A DNA stretch of 64,000 bases from Rebecca billardiae RCC1528 (taxonomy: Eukaryota; Haptophyta), in assembly GCA_965240325.2 (NCBI GenBank), contig OZ251225.1, positions 1,240,001 through 1,304,000 of the forward strand, written 5' to 3'. The notes beneath the pieces are model-generated. The model had not been told where the DNA came from. It worked only from the letters and a program-made list of their open reading frames with translations, and ran no database searches. A program made the translations under genes and the position numbers. Positions 28,627 through 38,114 of this stretch are shown in pieces. How positions within the stretch are numbered: the stretch's first letter is position 1; every line of letters starts with the position of its first letter.

Positions 28627-30866
28627 ATGGCGGCGGCGGCGCCTTGGGCGATCTTCATTGTCGCTGCAGGCGTCGCCGCGGCGGTGGTGGCGGCGATCGC
28701 ACGTCTCCTCGCCAGCCTCGCGCTTCGACGGAGCCACACCGGCCCTCGCGCACCCTTCGACATCTGCATCGTGACCGCATCCAACCCGCAGCAGGCGTCG
28801 CTCTTCCGCGAGATGGTCGCGCGGCGGCGCGCGAGGTACCCACCCGGCTTGCGCTTCAAGTTCTACTCCGATCCGCCGGGCGGCCGCGTGGGCAGCGGAG
28901 GCGGCACGCTCGTCGCGCTCGCGTCGCTCGTGCGCGACGAGCTCGGCGTGCGCCGCGTCGACCCGGACACCGTGCGCGCGTTCCTCGCGTCGGTGCGCGT
29001 GCTGCTCATCCACGCCGGCGGCGAGAGCCGCCGCTTGCCGTGCTACGTGCCCGAGGGCAAGCTGTTCGCGCCGGTCCCGCCGATACGCCGGCTCGCGCGC
29101 GGCGCGGCGCAGCCCTCCGCCGCGCCCACCGCCGCGCCCGCCATCCTCGACCTGATGCTCGACCTCTATCTCTCCGGCCGCTACCCGTGGCCGCGGCCGG
29201 GCGCGGGCGAGGGCGCGGTGGTACTGGCGTCCGGCGACGCGATTGTCGACTTCGACGGCGCGGCGCTGCTCGGCGGTGCCGACGCGGCCGGCGAGCCGCG
29301 ACGGCGCGCGGATATCTGCGGCTTTGGCTGCCCGGCGCCCTTCTCGCAGGGGGCGCGCCACGGCGTGTTTGAGCTGCGCGCCGAGAGCGGCGGCGCGGGC
29401 GGGGGCCGCCTCTTCGAGGTTGCGGATTTCCATCAGAAGGCACCGGCCGCCCGCCTCGCCGCGCGCGCGCGGATCCCGGCCAGCGCGGCGCACGACGCGC
29501 CGGCGTGCGCGGCCGCCGAGGGCGCGTGCGCCCTCGACATCGGCGTGTTCGCGCTCTCGGCCGAGTGGTGCGCCGCCCTCTTTGGCGCGGCCGCCGAGCC
29601 GCTCGTCGAGCTGCGGCGGCGCGGGAGCGGCGAGGGCGGCGGCTCGGCCGAGCCGCCGACGCTGCTCGAGGCGGTCGAGCGCGCGTCGATCTCGTTCGAC
29701 TTTTACCTGGAGGCGGTGAGCGCGTGCGTGCCGCGCGCGGGCGGCGAGAACGAGTACGTCTCGCTCATGTGCGCGCAGGGCTCGGCGCTGCCGATGGACG
29801 GCATGCGCGCGCTGTACCGCCACCTGCGCCGCTTTGCGCTGCACGCCGCGCTGCCCCCGCGCGCGCTCTTCGTGCACTTCGGCTCGCTGTCCGAGTACTC
29901 CGACGCGTGCGCGCGCGTGCTCGAGCGCGAGGCGCGCGACGCTGGCGGCACCGCGCGCGCCGCCGACCGCGCGCACGTGCTGCTCGTCAACAGCGACGAT
30001 GTGCGCGTGCGCACCGAGCGCTCGCCCGCAGTCGTGCCGCCCGCGCCGGCCGCGCCGGTTCCACCGGCTGGCGCGCAGCCCAACGGCCACGCCTCGCCCC
30101 TGCCGCTCGTCGAGATGTGCTCGCACTGCACGCTCACGTTCGGCACACCGGTCGGCGCGCGCCCGGCGCCGCAGCTGCTCGTCGGCCTGACCGACTTCCA
30201 CGCGCCCTCGCCCATCCCGCCCGGGATCTGCCTCGACGGGCGCAGGCTGGCGCTCGCGCCCGGCCGGCCGAGCGTGCGCGTGGTGCTCGTGTACTCGGGC
30301 GCGGACAGCTTCAAGCGCGTCGCGCACGTGAAGGACGCGCTGTTCTGCGGGCGGCCGCTGCTCGCGTGGCTGGCAGCGCGTGGGCTGCCCGCCGCGCTCG
30401 TGCTGGGCGAGGCGGTGAGTGCGCGCGGCCCCCGCCCGAGTCCGATCGCGCCGCCGCCAGGCGCGGCACGAGCCGCGCGCACCGCCTCACGTCTCCCGCC
30501 GCGGCGCACCCATCCGTCCCCGTCCCCGCCCTGCGGCGTCGCTGCCACCACCGCCTGCGCGCGCGCGCGCAGGCGGAGGGCGGCGCGCCCTTTGAGCTGT
30601 GGGACGCGCCCCTCTTCTGCTGCGCGCCGTGCGCCGCCGACGCGTCGTTCGTGGCGGGCTACTGGGACGCGGAGAAGGCGTGCTCGGCCGCGTGGGTGGA
30701 CGCGTTCCTCGCGGCGCCGCGGCTGAGCCTGCGCCAGGTGAACGCGCGCGAGAATGTGCTCGAGCGTGATGCGATGCGCACGCAGCTCTTCAACGCGGGC
30801 CGGCCACCAGCCTCGTCTGCTGAGGTGCACTCGTGCTTGGTGCCACTCGCGGACAAGTTCTTGTGA
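28627..30866 (+). CDS. Fucose-1-phosphate guanylyltransferase (FPGT-like) with N-terminal hydrophobic anchor
   Basis: Two exons, 28627-30414 and 30573-30866, join in phase 0 across a 158-base intron (donor GTGAGT, acceptor GCGCGCAG) and give 693 residues. The match to the FPGT / FKGP pyrophosphorylase domain is strong: FDICIVTASNPQQASLF, then GGRVGSGGGTLVAL (nucleotide-binding loop), HAGGESRRLPCYVPEGKLF, and C-terminal repeats of the beta-helix with FELWDAPLFC and WVDAFLAAPRLSL. The enzyme makes GDP-L-fucose from fucose-1-phosphate and GTP in the salvage pathway. There is no GHMP kinase domain, so it is not the bifunctional plant enzyme. ATG 28627 is chosen over frame positions inside the neighbouring gene. 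It starts with PWAIFIVAAGVAAAVVAAIA, a membrane anchor or targeting signal that is unexpected for a usually cytosolic enzyme. Confidence 0.88.
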
Positions 30867-31317
30867 CGAGAATGACTGGCGACGACGATGTCACATACGA
30901 TGATGAGATAATTTCCTGCCGTCCGATATCCCAGCTTTTGTACGTATAGTTATTCACTCTGGTCTCTGCTGGTGAGTGGTGACGTAACTTCGCCGCCATA
31001 TATATTCGTCGCCGTCGTCCTGACGGTCACGTAGCGTATCATACGACCCGCGCGTTCATCGCGCGTCATACCGCCCGATGAGTGCGCGCTGATCGTCATA
31101 TGCTGACGATGCATGACGATATGACGACGATATATATGCGCGCTGATGGGCGCTGCTGCTGATGATGAGTGATGAGCCGACACTATGACTCATGCATCAT
31201 GATGAGCGCGGCAGCAGCTGCCGCCGCGCGCCCAACTCGGGCAACTGTCAACTGATGATGTCTGATATACCCGTCTACCCGTCGCCGGTGCTTCATCCCG
31301 ATCATCTGCGCCTGGCC
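30867..31317. other. Intergenic spacer between convergent genes
   Basis: A/T-richer than its flanks, with a run of TGATGA/GATGAC words (31090-31200) and short TA tracts. No gene seen. It should contain the 3' ends of both convergent genes. Confidence 0.5.
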
Positions 31318-34300
31318 TCACAGCACCTCCACATGCACGGCAGCGCTCGAGTCGAAGCCGAGGTAGCAGTCCGAGACGAGGTGGAGCGTGTACTCGTACG
31401 CGCCGGGCTCGTCGGGCGCGACGAAGCGCAGCTCTGCGCGCGCGCTCCGGCCGACAGACACGCGCTTGAGTGCGAGCAGCTCGTCGCCGTCGGTGAGCGC
31501 GAGCCACCAGCCCTCGGCCTTGGGCTTGGGGAACCTCGGCGCGTGCACCCTGCGCCCGACCGGCGCATTCGTCCGCGCGATCGCCACGCCCACGCAGCCC
31601 TCCTCGCCGCACGCGAGCTCGACGCCGCCGCCGAGCACGGCGAGCTGCACGCGCGGGAGGGAGCGCAGGGCGCGCACCGCGTCGCGCCGCTCGCGCTCGG
31701 CGGCGAGGCCCGCGCGGGCGAGGGCGCGGTGGAGCTCCGCGTCGGAGAGCGCGGCGAGCTGCGCGAGCCGCGCGTGCGCGCCGTCCGCCGCGCCCAGCCG
31801 GCGCGCCGCCTCCGCGCTCACGTGCGGCAGCAGCGCGGGCTCGGGGTCTGTGTCCCACGCGCCCTGCACGACCATCTGGCAGAGCCGCATCGCGCCGAGC
31901 GCGGCCGGCGCCGAGCCCGCGCCCGCGGCGATGTCGACCATGGCCTGGAGCACGCGGAGCGCCTGGTCCAGCACCGACTTGGTGTCCGTCACGTAGTCGC
32001 TCATCGGCAGCGCCAGCCTCGAGAAGTGCGCCTGCAGCAGCAGGTGCGCCTTCACGTGCGCGGCGTCGAGCGCGCTCTCATCGACCGGCAGCGGCACGGC
32101 CTTGGCGAGCTCGGCGTTGATCGAGTCCTCGTTGTGCCGCACGGGGAGCTCGGCGAACTCGGCGGCGTCGCACAGCACGGTGAGCAGCTCCGACACCGAC
32201 GGCCGCGGCACGCCGCCCTCCGCGCCGCCGCCGCCGAGCTCCGCCTGGAACGCCGAGACGGTCGCGTACGACAAGTAGTACGCGGCGGCTGTGCGGCCGA
32301 GCGCGGTCGGCTCGATGGCGCACCCGTCGGCCGTCTCGTCGAGCTGCACGCAGCCGGCGGCCTCGAGGTCGGCGACGGTGGCCTCGACGAGCTCGCACAG
32401 CACCTCGCTCGTCGCCGCGCTCGAGCCGTCGCGCGCGTGGTAGTACGACGGGTTCTGCGGCAGCCGGCGGAAGAAGAAGGTCCACGTGAGATAGTCGAGC
32501 GCGTCCTGCTTGGAGCCGATCGCCCCGCCCGCAATCTCAGCGTTGAGGTGGTCGTGCAGCTGCTCGTGCAGCGCGGACTCGACGGGGAAGGGCTCGTACA
32601 GGAACTTGCGGTAGAAGTTCTTCTTCGGCTCGTGCACCAGGATCACCGCGACGCCGTGGTCGTCGTACTGCGGCCGGCCCGCGCGGCCCATCATCTGCAG
32701 GACGTCAGTCACGGGGAAGTCGACGTACCGCTTGGTCTTGCCGTCAAAGTACTCGGTCCCCTTCACCACCACGAGGTGCGCGGGGAGGTTGACGCCCCAC
32801 GCGAGCGTGGAGGTGGAGACGAGGACGAGGATGCGGCCCGACTCGAACAGCCCCTCCACCAGCACGCGGTCCGCGTCGGGCAGCCCCGCGTGGTGCAGCC
32901 CGACGCCGAACGCGAGCGTGTGCCGCAGCGCGCTGTCTCGCACGCTCGCGAGCGCGTCGTCGAGCTCGGCCGCGCCCATGCGCACCCACTGGCTCGGCGT
33001 CTCGTCGGCCGAGGCGTACGAGATGAGGTCGAGCGCGGTGAGGCGCGTCTGCCGCCGCGACGAGACGAACACGAGCGTCGGCTTCGACGGCGCGTGCTGC
33101 ACGATCGCGCGGTAGCACGGCTTGTTCATCGCGGCCATGCGCGGGCAGTAGTGCCGGCCGGCGTGCCCCGAGATGTGCACCTCAAGGGGTACGGGCCGAA
33201 CGCTCGGCTTGAAGTTGAAGAGGCCGCCCTCGCCGACGCCGAGCCAGTGCGCGAGGTCGTGCGCGTTGGCGAGGGACGAGGTGAGCCCGACGAACCGCAC
33301 CGCGCCCTCCGTCTGCGCGCTGATGTACCGCATCCGCGAGACGATCACCTCGAGCACCGGGCCTCGCTCCTCGCCCAGAAGGTGCACCTCATCCAGGATG
33401 AGCAGACCGACGTCGCGCACGTAGCCGCGCGTGGCCCAGCCGCGCGAGACGGAGTCCCACTTCTCGGGCGTGGTGGCGATGATGTGCGCGGTGCGCAGCG
33501 CGTGCAGGTCCGGCGCCGCGTCGCCCGTCAGCTCGACCATCCGCAGCCCGAGGCCGCAGAGCCTCCGCCCCCAGTCGCCCATGCGCTCGCGCACGAGCGC
33601 CTTGAGCGGTCCCACGTACACCGCCTTGCGCCCCGGGTGCGCGCGCGCGAGGCGGAGGACGGCGAGCTCGGCGGCGACGGTCTTGCCCGAGCCGGTGGGC
33701 GCGCCGACGAGCAGGCTCGCGTCGGTGTGGTACGCCGCGTGGAAGAACTGCGTCTGCACCGGGTTGAAGTGCGAGAAGCGATACAGCGCCTCGAGACGCT
33801 CGTCGCCGAGCGCCGCCTTGGGCAGCGGCCGCAGCGGGAGCAGCGGCGTGTGCGCGGGGCCGGCGGCGGGGAGGGCGAGGTCGTGGAGCGGGAGCGGCAC
33901 GACGGTCTCGCAGCCGAGGAACCCCTCCGACACCACGCGCACCAGGTACTGCGTCGGCAGCGGCTCGAAGAGCGGGATGGTGAACGAGAGCGCGTGCGCC
34001 TCGTTCGCCTTGGCGCGCGGCAGCGTCCATCGCTCCTTGTGGTACACATGCTCGTCGTCGAAGTCCTCGACCCAGACGTACCAGGAGAGCGCGCCGCCGT
34101 GCACGCGCTCGGACCAGGCGAAATCGGCCTCGAGGCGCAGCTGCACGCGCAGCACCGTGCGCGTGATCGGCTGCGTCTCCAGCTCGACGCGCAGCGCGGG
34201 CAGCCGGCGCGCGGCGGCGCGCACCGCGCCGCCTTGCCGCACGTGTCCGATGAGCGCGCCCGCCTCGGCGTCGGACATGTCGAGCAGCGTGTCGCGCGTG

Positions 34301-37300
34301 GCGCGCGCGGCCTCGAGCTTGGCGAGCGCCTCCTCGGAGAGCCCGCCCGCCTGGCGCAGCGCCGACGCCGTCGCCCACAGCCGCCACTCCAGCGACTTTG
34401 CGAGCGTGAGCGCCTTGAGTGCCAGGCCGATCCACCCCTTTGAGAGCCCCATCTCAAAGAAGCCGCGCGAGATCCGCCCCGCGGACTGCGAGATGAAGTT
34501 GGAGTCGGAGATGAGCGAGGAGGCGCGCAGCGGCTGGCCCGAGATGTACGCCTGGATGAGCACGTTCACCTTGCCCCCCGGCGCGTCCACGCCGCCGCCG
34601 AGCACCTTGAGCGGGCACGCGGCCAGCAGCTCGCCCAGCTCCTCTCCCTCCTCGTCGCGCGCGCGCACGTTTTCAAACTCGGCCGAGCGCGCGAGCGCGC
34701 CGAGCACCTCGGCGTCGGTGGCGAGCGGGCGGAGGCGGAGCTCGGAGGCGTCGTGCTCGGCGTCGTCGCAGAACAGCCGCACCGTGCCCAGCCCCAGGTA
34801 GAAGTGCGACGCCAGCCGGCCCATCTCCGTCGAGTCGAGCGCGCCGCTCGCCGCGTTGAAGCGCACCATGCGGCAGCCGTCGAGCTTGCGCGCGACCGTG
34901 CGCACGAGGTTGAGGCGCCAGCCGTAGAGCTCGGGGTCGGCCTCGCGCTGCGCGGCGCTGATGCCGTACGCGAGCGGGTTGCGGCACGCGCGCACGAACA
35001 GGTACGTGTACGACAGCCACGCCGCGCCCTCCGCCACACTCGAGACGGTGCCGAGCGACACCTCCGCGTTCAGGTGGTCGGGCAGTGCCGCCAGCAGCTG
35101 GGACTCGACGGGGAGCTGCGCGGTGAGGAGCTTGAGGTAGTGCGCGAGCTTGTCGTGCGTGGTGATGATGATCCCCGTGCCCGACGTGTCGAACTGCGGC
35201 CGCCCCGCGCGGCCGAAGATCTGCATCACGTCGAGCGCGGACAGCTCGACGTGCGCGCCCTTCTGCGGGTTGTAGATCTTCGTGCCCTTGATGATCACGG
35301 TGTGCGCGGGCAGGTTGACGCCCCACGCGAGCGTGGCGGTGCAGACGAGGCAGCGGAGCAGCCCGTCGGTGAAGAGCCGCTCGACCAGGTTGCGGTCCGC
35401 GCGCACCATCCCCGCGTGGTGCACGCCCAGCCCGCACGCGAACAGCTCGCGCACGTCGGCCGAGCGCGCCTTGGCGACGTCACGCGCCGCCGCGCCGAGC
35501 CGCGGGTGGTCGGTCGGCGGCGCGAGGCGCTCGACGTCGGCGTTGGCGCGCGCGAGGTCGCGGATCGCGCGCGCCGTGCGCACGGTGTCGTTCCGCGCGT
35601 GCACGAAGATCATCGCCTGCTTCCCCGCCAGCGCCGCCTCGAGCAGCCGCTCGTACGCCAGCTCGGTCATCACCTGCGCGCGCCGCAGCGGCTGTCCGAC
35701 CTTGACGCCGACGTACTCCTGTCGCAGCGGCACCGGCCGGTACGAGGCGTCGAAGAAGTGAACGCCGGTGCGCGGGCTGGCGCGGAGGAAGAGCGCCACG
35801 TCCGCGTAGTTGGGCAGCGTCGCGGACAGCCCGACCAGCCGGATCCCCACCTGCGCCGACTCGACGAGCCGCAGCGTGCGCGCGACCAGCGCCTCGAGCA
35901 CCGCGCCTCGCTCGTCGTGCAGCAGGTGGACCTCGTCGAGGATGAGCAGCCCGACGTGGTCGACGAGGGCGTCGGAGCCCTTGCGCGTGACCACGTCCCA
36001 CTTCTCCGGCGTGGTCACCAGCACGTTCGCCTCCGCCACCTCCTTGCGCGTCAGCTGCATGTCCCCCGTGAACTCGCGCGCGCGCAGCGCGAGCGGCCGC
36101 AGCGCCGCGCCCAGCTTGGCTGTCACCTCAGACGCGAGCGCCTTCATCGGCGCGACGTACACGATCTTGACGCGCTCGCGCTCGATGGTGCCGCCGTCGG
36201 CGCGGGCGTGCGCGCGCACCTGCTGCGCGATCGTCATCAGCGCGACGTTCGTCTTCCCCGCCCCCGTCGGCGCGCACAGCAGCATGTTCTCCGACGAGTA
36301 GAGCGCGCACCGGTGCACCGAGCTCTGCACCGGGTTGAGCGACTCGACGCCCGCAAAGATGAGCCTGGCGAGCGGGTCGAGGGAGGAGACCTTGACGCGC
36401 GGGCGCGAGGCGGCGAGCTCGCGCGCGGCGTCGCCGTCGTCGCCGCCCGGCGGGGGCACGCTCACCACCTCGTGCGTCTCGTACACGTCGCGCCGCGTGC
36501 CCTCGGGCAGCGCGGCGCGCGCTGACGCGAGCCCGGCGCCGCCGCGCGCCGCGCCGCCGCCCGCCGCCGCGGCCGCGCGCGCGTCCAGCTCCATGGCGGC
36601 GAAGGCCTGCAGCGCGTGGTCGAGGCCGACGGTGCCGAGCAGCCGCTCGAGCGCGGCCGCGGCGGCGGGCGCGCCCGCCGCGCGCCGCGCCGCGCGCCGC
36701 TCCTCCTTGCGCCGCGCCTTCTCCTGCCGTTGCGCAGACAGTGAGATCACGCTCACCATCGGCGCGGGCGCGCCGTCGAGCGCGCCGCCGCCGCCGCCGC
36801 CGCCGCCGCCGGGCTGCGCGGAGGCGTCCTCGCCGAGCAGCGCGTCGCAGACGGCAAGCGCGCCGTCGCAGATCCGCGCGCGCGCCGCGAGCGCCGCGCC
36901 CACCAGCTCGATCCCCTCGAAGCCGACGAGCTCGAACAGCTCGTTCTGCAGCGCGTCGTCAGCGCCGTCAGAAAGCAGCGGCCGCAGCATGGCCGCCGCG
37001 ACCGCCTCGCCCTCCACGCCCGGCGGGGCGCCCGGCCGCTCAACGTGGGCCTGCACGGCCTGGCGGAGCCAGACGAGCGCCGCGGCGGGGCCCGCCGACG
37101 CGCCCGACCCGTCGAGCGCGCCGCCGCCCTCGCTCGCCGCCGAGGCGGCGGCGGCGGCGGCGGCGGCGGCGTCCGCTGCGTCCGCCTGGGCGCCGAGCGC
37201 GAGCGCGGCGCGCATGTCCTCGTCCATGGCGCCGTTGGCGTCGGAGGGGGCGGCGGGGGCGGGCCGCGGCGCGGGTGCGGCGCGAGCCTTGCCCCCGCCG

Positions 37301-37920
37301 CGCGCGCGCGCTCCGGCCCCGGGCTCCGCGTCGAGCGCCGCGCGCACGGCGCGCACGCGCGGCGCGGCATCGCCCTGCTCTGACCAGCGCGCGCGCTCGC
37401 GCACGCGCCAGCCGTGGCCGAACGGAGGGCGTCCGCCCCGCGGCGTGGGCCCCGGCTCCGAGCCCTTCGGCCCCACCTCGCCTCGCCACGCGCTCAGCGC
37501 CGCGTGCAGCTCGACCAGCCGCCGCACCGCTCCGTCAGACACGTTGGAGACACCCAGAGAATCGCCGAGCGCGCTCGCGAGCGAGCGCAGGCGGCGCACG
37601 TCGTCGGGCTGCGGGTAGCGCTCGGCGGCGGTCGACGCGGCGGAGAAGATGGCGTGGACGGCCCCGTGCGCGTCGGCGCCCACAAGCTCCGCCGCTACCT
37701 TGGCGACCTCGGCGAACTGGCGGCGGCGCTCGTTGTACGCGGGCGCCTTTGCACTCACGCCGGCCGCGAACGTCTCCCACGAGAGGGACGCGGGGCCCGC
37801 GGCATCGGCCCGCGCGGCGAGCGCGCGCTCCTGCGCCTCGCGCGCCGCGCGCGCGTCGAAGCGTGCCTCGCCCTGCAAGCGCTCGCGCACCAGCGCGCCC
37901 AGGCTCGTCGCGCCCGGCAT
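31318..37920 (-). CDS. ASCC3: ASCC3/Slh1-type tandem Ski2-like helicase
   Basis: The protein is 2200 residues from ATG 37918-37920 (MPGATSLGALVRERL); the frame continues 61 codons upstream but that peptide is Cys/Arg-rich and falls in the divergent promoter. Two complete helicase cassettes are seen. Cassette 1 has APTGAGKTNVAL (~550) and LLILDEVHLLHDERG (~655); cassette 2 has GAPTGSGKTVAAEL (~1400) and LLILDEVHLLGEERG (~1505). Both keep the motif VI region (QIFGRAGRPQFD; QMMGRAGRPQYD) and are followed by winged-helix and Sec63 domains. Intact motifs in cassette 2 separate it from Brr2, whose second cassette is degenerate. ASCC3/Slh1 is the motor of the ASC-1/RQT complex that splits collided ribosomes and aids alkylation repair. 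The low-complexity N-terminal ~500 residues carry poly-Ala and poly-Gly tracts. No intron is present in 6.6 kb. Confidence 0.93.
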   Translation of the reverse strand: MPGATSLGALVRERLQGEARFDARAAREAQERALAARADAAGPASLSWETFAAGVSAKAPAYNERRRQFAEVAKVAAELVGADAHGAVHAIFSAASTAAERYPQPDDVRRLRSLASALGDSLGVSNVSDGAVRRLVELHAALSAWRGEVGPKGSEPGPTPRGGRPPFGHGWRVRERARWSEQGDAAPRVRAVRAALDAEPGAGARARGGGKARAAPAPRPAPAAPSDANGAMDEDMRAALALGAQADAADAAAAAAAAASAASEGGGALDGSGASAGPAAALVWLRQAVQAHVERPGAPPGVEGEAVAAAMLRPLLSDGADDALQNELFELVGFEGIELVGAALAARARICDGALAVCDALLGEDASAQPGGGGGGGGGALDGAPAPMVSVISLSAQRQEKARRKEERRAARRAAGAPAAAAALERLLGTVGLDHALQAFAAMELDARAAAAAGGGAARGGAGLASARAALPEGTRRDVYETHEVVSVPPPGGDDGDAARELAASRPRVKVSSLDPLARLIFAGVESLNPVQSSVHRCALYSSENMLLCAPTGAGKTNVALMTIAQQVRAHARADGGTIERERVKIVYVAPMKALASEVTAKLGAALRPLALRAREFTGDMQLTRKEVAEANVLVTTPEKWDVVTRKGSDALVDHVGLLILDEVHLLHDERGAVLEALVARTLRLVESAQVGIRLVGLSATLPNYADVALFLRASPRTGVHFFDASYRPVPLRQEYVGVKVGQPLRRAQVMTELAYERLLEAALAGKQAMIFVHARNDTVRTARAIRDLARANADVERLAPPTDHPRLGAAARDVAKARSADVRELFACGLGVHHAGMVRADRNLVERLFTDGLLRCLVCTATLAWGVNLPAHTVIIKGTKIYNPQKGAHVELSALDVMQIFGRAGRPQFDTSGTGIIITTHDKLAHYLKLLTAQLPVESQLLAALPDHLNAEVSLGTVSSVAEGAAWLSYTYLFVRACRNPLAYGISAAQREADPELYGWRLNLVRTVARKLDGCRMVRFNAASGALDSTEMGRLASHFYLGLGTVRLFCDDAEHDASELRLRPLATDAEVLGALARSAEFENVRARDEEGEELGELLAACPLKVLGGGVDAPGGKVNVLIQAYISGQPLRASSLISDSNFISQSAGRISRGFFEMGLSKGWIGLALKALTLAKSLEWRLWATASALRQAGGLSEEALAKLEAARATRDTLLDMSDAEAGALIGHVRQGGAVRAAARRLPALRVELETQPITRTVLRVQLRLEADFAWSERVHGGALSWYVWVEDFDDEHVYHKERWTLPRAKANEAHALSFTIPLFEPLPTQYLVRVVSEGFLGCETVVPLPLHDLALPAAGPAHTPLLPLRPLPKAALGDERLEALYRFSHFNPVQTQFFHAAYHTDASLLVGAPTGSGKTVAAELAVLRLARAHPGRKAVYVGPLKALVRERMGDWGRRLCGLGLRMVELTGDAAPDLHALRTAHIIATTPEKWDSVSRGWATRGYVRDVGLLILDEVHLLGEERGPVLEVIVSRMRYISAQTEGAVRFVGLTSSLANAHDLAHWLGVGEGGLFNFKPSVRPVPLEVHISGHAGRHYCPRMAAMNKPCYRAIVQHAPSKPTLVFVSSRRQTRLTALDLISYASADETPSQWVRMGAAELDDALASVRDSALRHTLAFGVGLHHAGLPDADRVLVEGLFESGRILVLVSTSTLAWGVNLPAHLVVVKGTEYFDGKTKRYVDFPVTDVLQMMGRAGRPQYDDHGVAVILVHEPKKNFYRKFLYEPFPVESALHEQLHDHLNAEIAGGAIGSKQDALDYLTWTFFFRRLPQNPSYYHARDGSSAATSEVLCELVEATVADLEAAGCVQLDETADGCAIEPTALGRTAAAYYLSYATVSAFQAELGGGGAEGGVPRPSVSELLTVLCDAAEFAELPVRHNEDSINAELAKAVPLPVDESALDAAHVKAHLLLQAHFSRLALPMSDYVTDTKSVLDQALRVLQAMVDIAAGAGSAPAALGAMRLCQMVVQGAWDTDPEPALLPHVSAEAARRLGAADGAHARLAQLAALSDAELHRALARAGLAAERERRDAVRALRSLPRVQLAVLGGGVELACGEEGCVGVAIARTNAPVGRRVHAPRFPKPKAEGWWLALTDGDELLALKRVSVGRSARAELRFVAPDEPGAYEYTLHLVSDCYLGFDSSAAVHVEVL

Positions 37921-38114
37921 CGTGGGAAAAGACGCGTCCACACTGGGCGGCCACGTCTGATGCGAGAACGCGAAATGAAAAGGGGGACCAAGGGGGTTCA
38001 ATCCGACGAAAACATCGTGAGGCGCGCGAGTTCTGCTGCAGCCGCACCGGCAGGCCCGCCCTTGCCCGGGCGGACGGGACGCACGCTCTCCGAGGCGTAA
38101 CACGGAAAGGCCTC
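37921..38114. promoter_or_regulatory. Divergent promoter region
   Basis: 194 bases separate the start codons of the helicase (minus) and the membrane protein (plus). It includes an A/T-richer GAACGCGAAATGAAAAGGGG stretch. Shared regulation is plausible but not shown. Confidence 0.4.

Noticed and set aside
37921-38103. N-terminal extension of the ASCC3 frame
   Set aside because: The extra 61 residues are Cys/Arg/Pro-rich, non-conserved-looking and consume almost all of the divergent promoter; no ATG is needed upstream of 37920.
36741-38114. Arg-rich extension of the 38115 membrane protein
   Set aside because: It is antisense to the helicase N-terminus and Arg/Pro-dominated; ATG 38115 gives a normal start.
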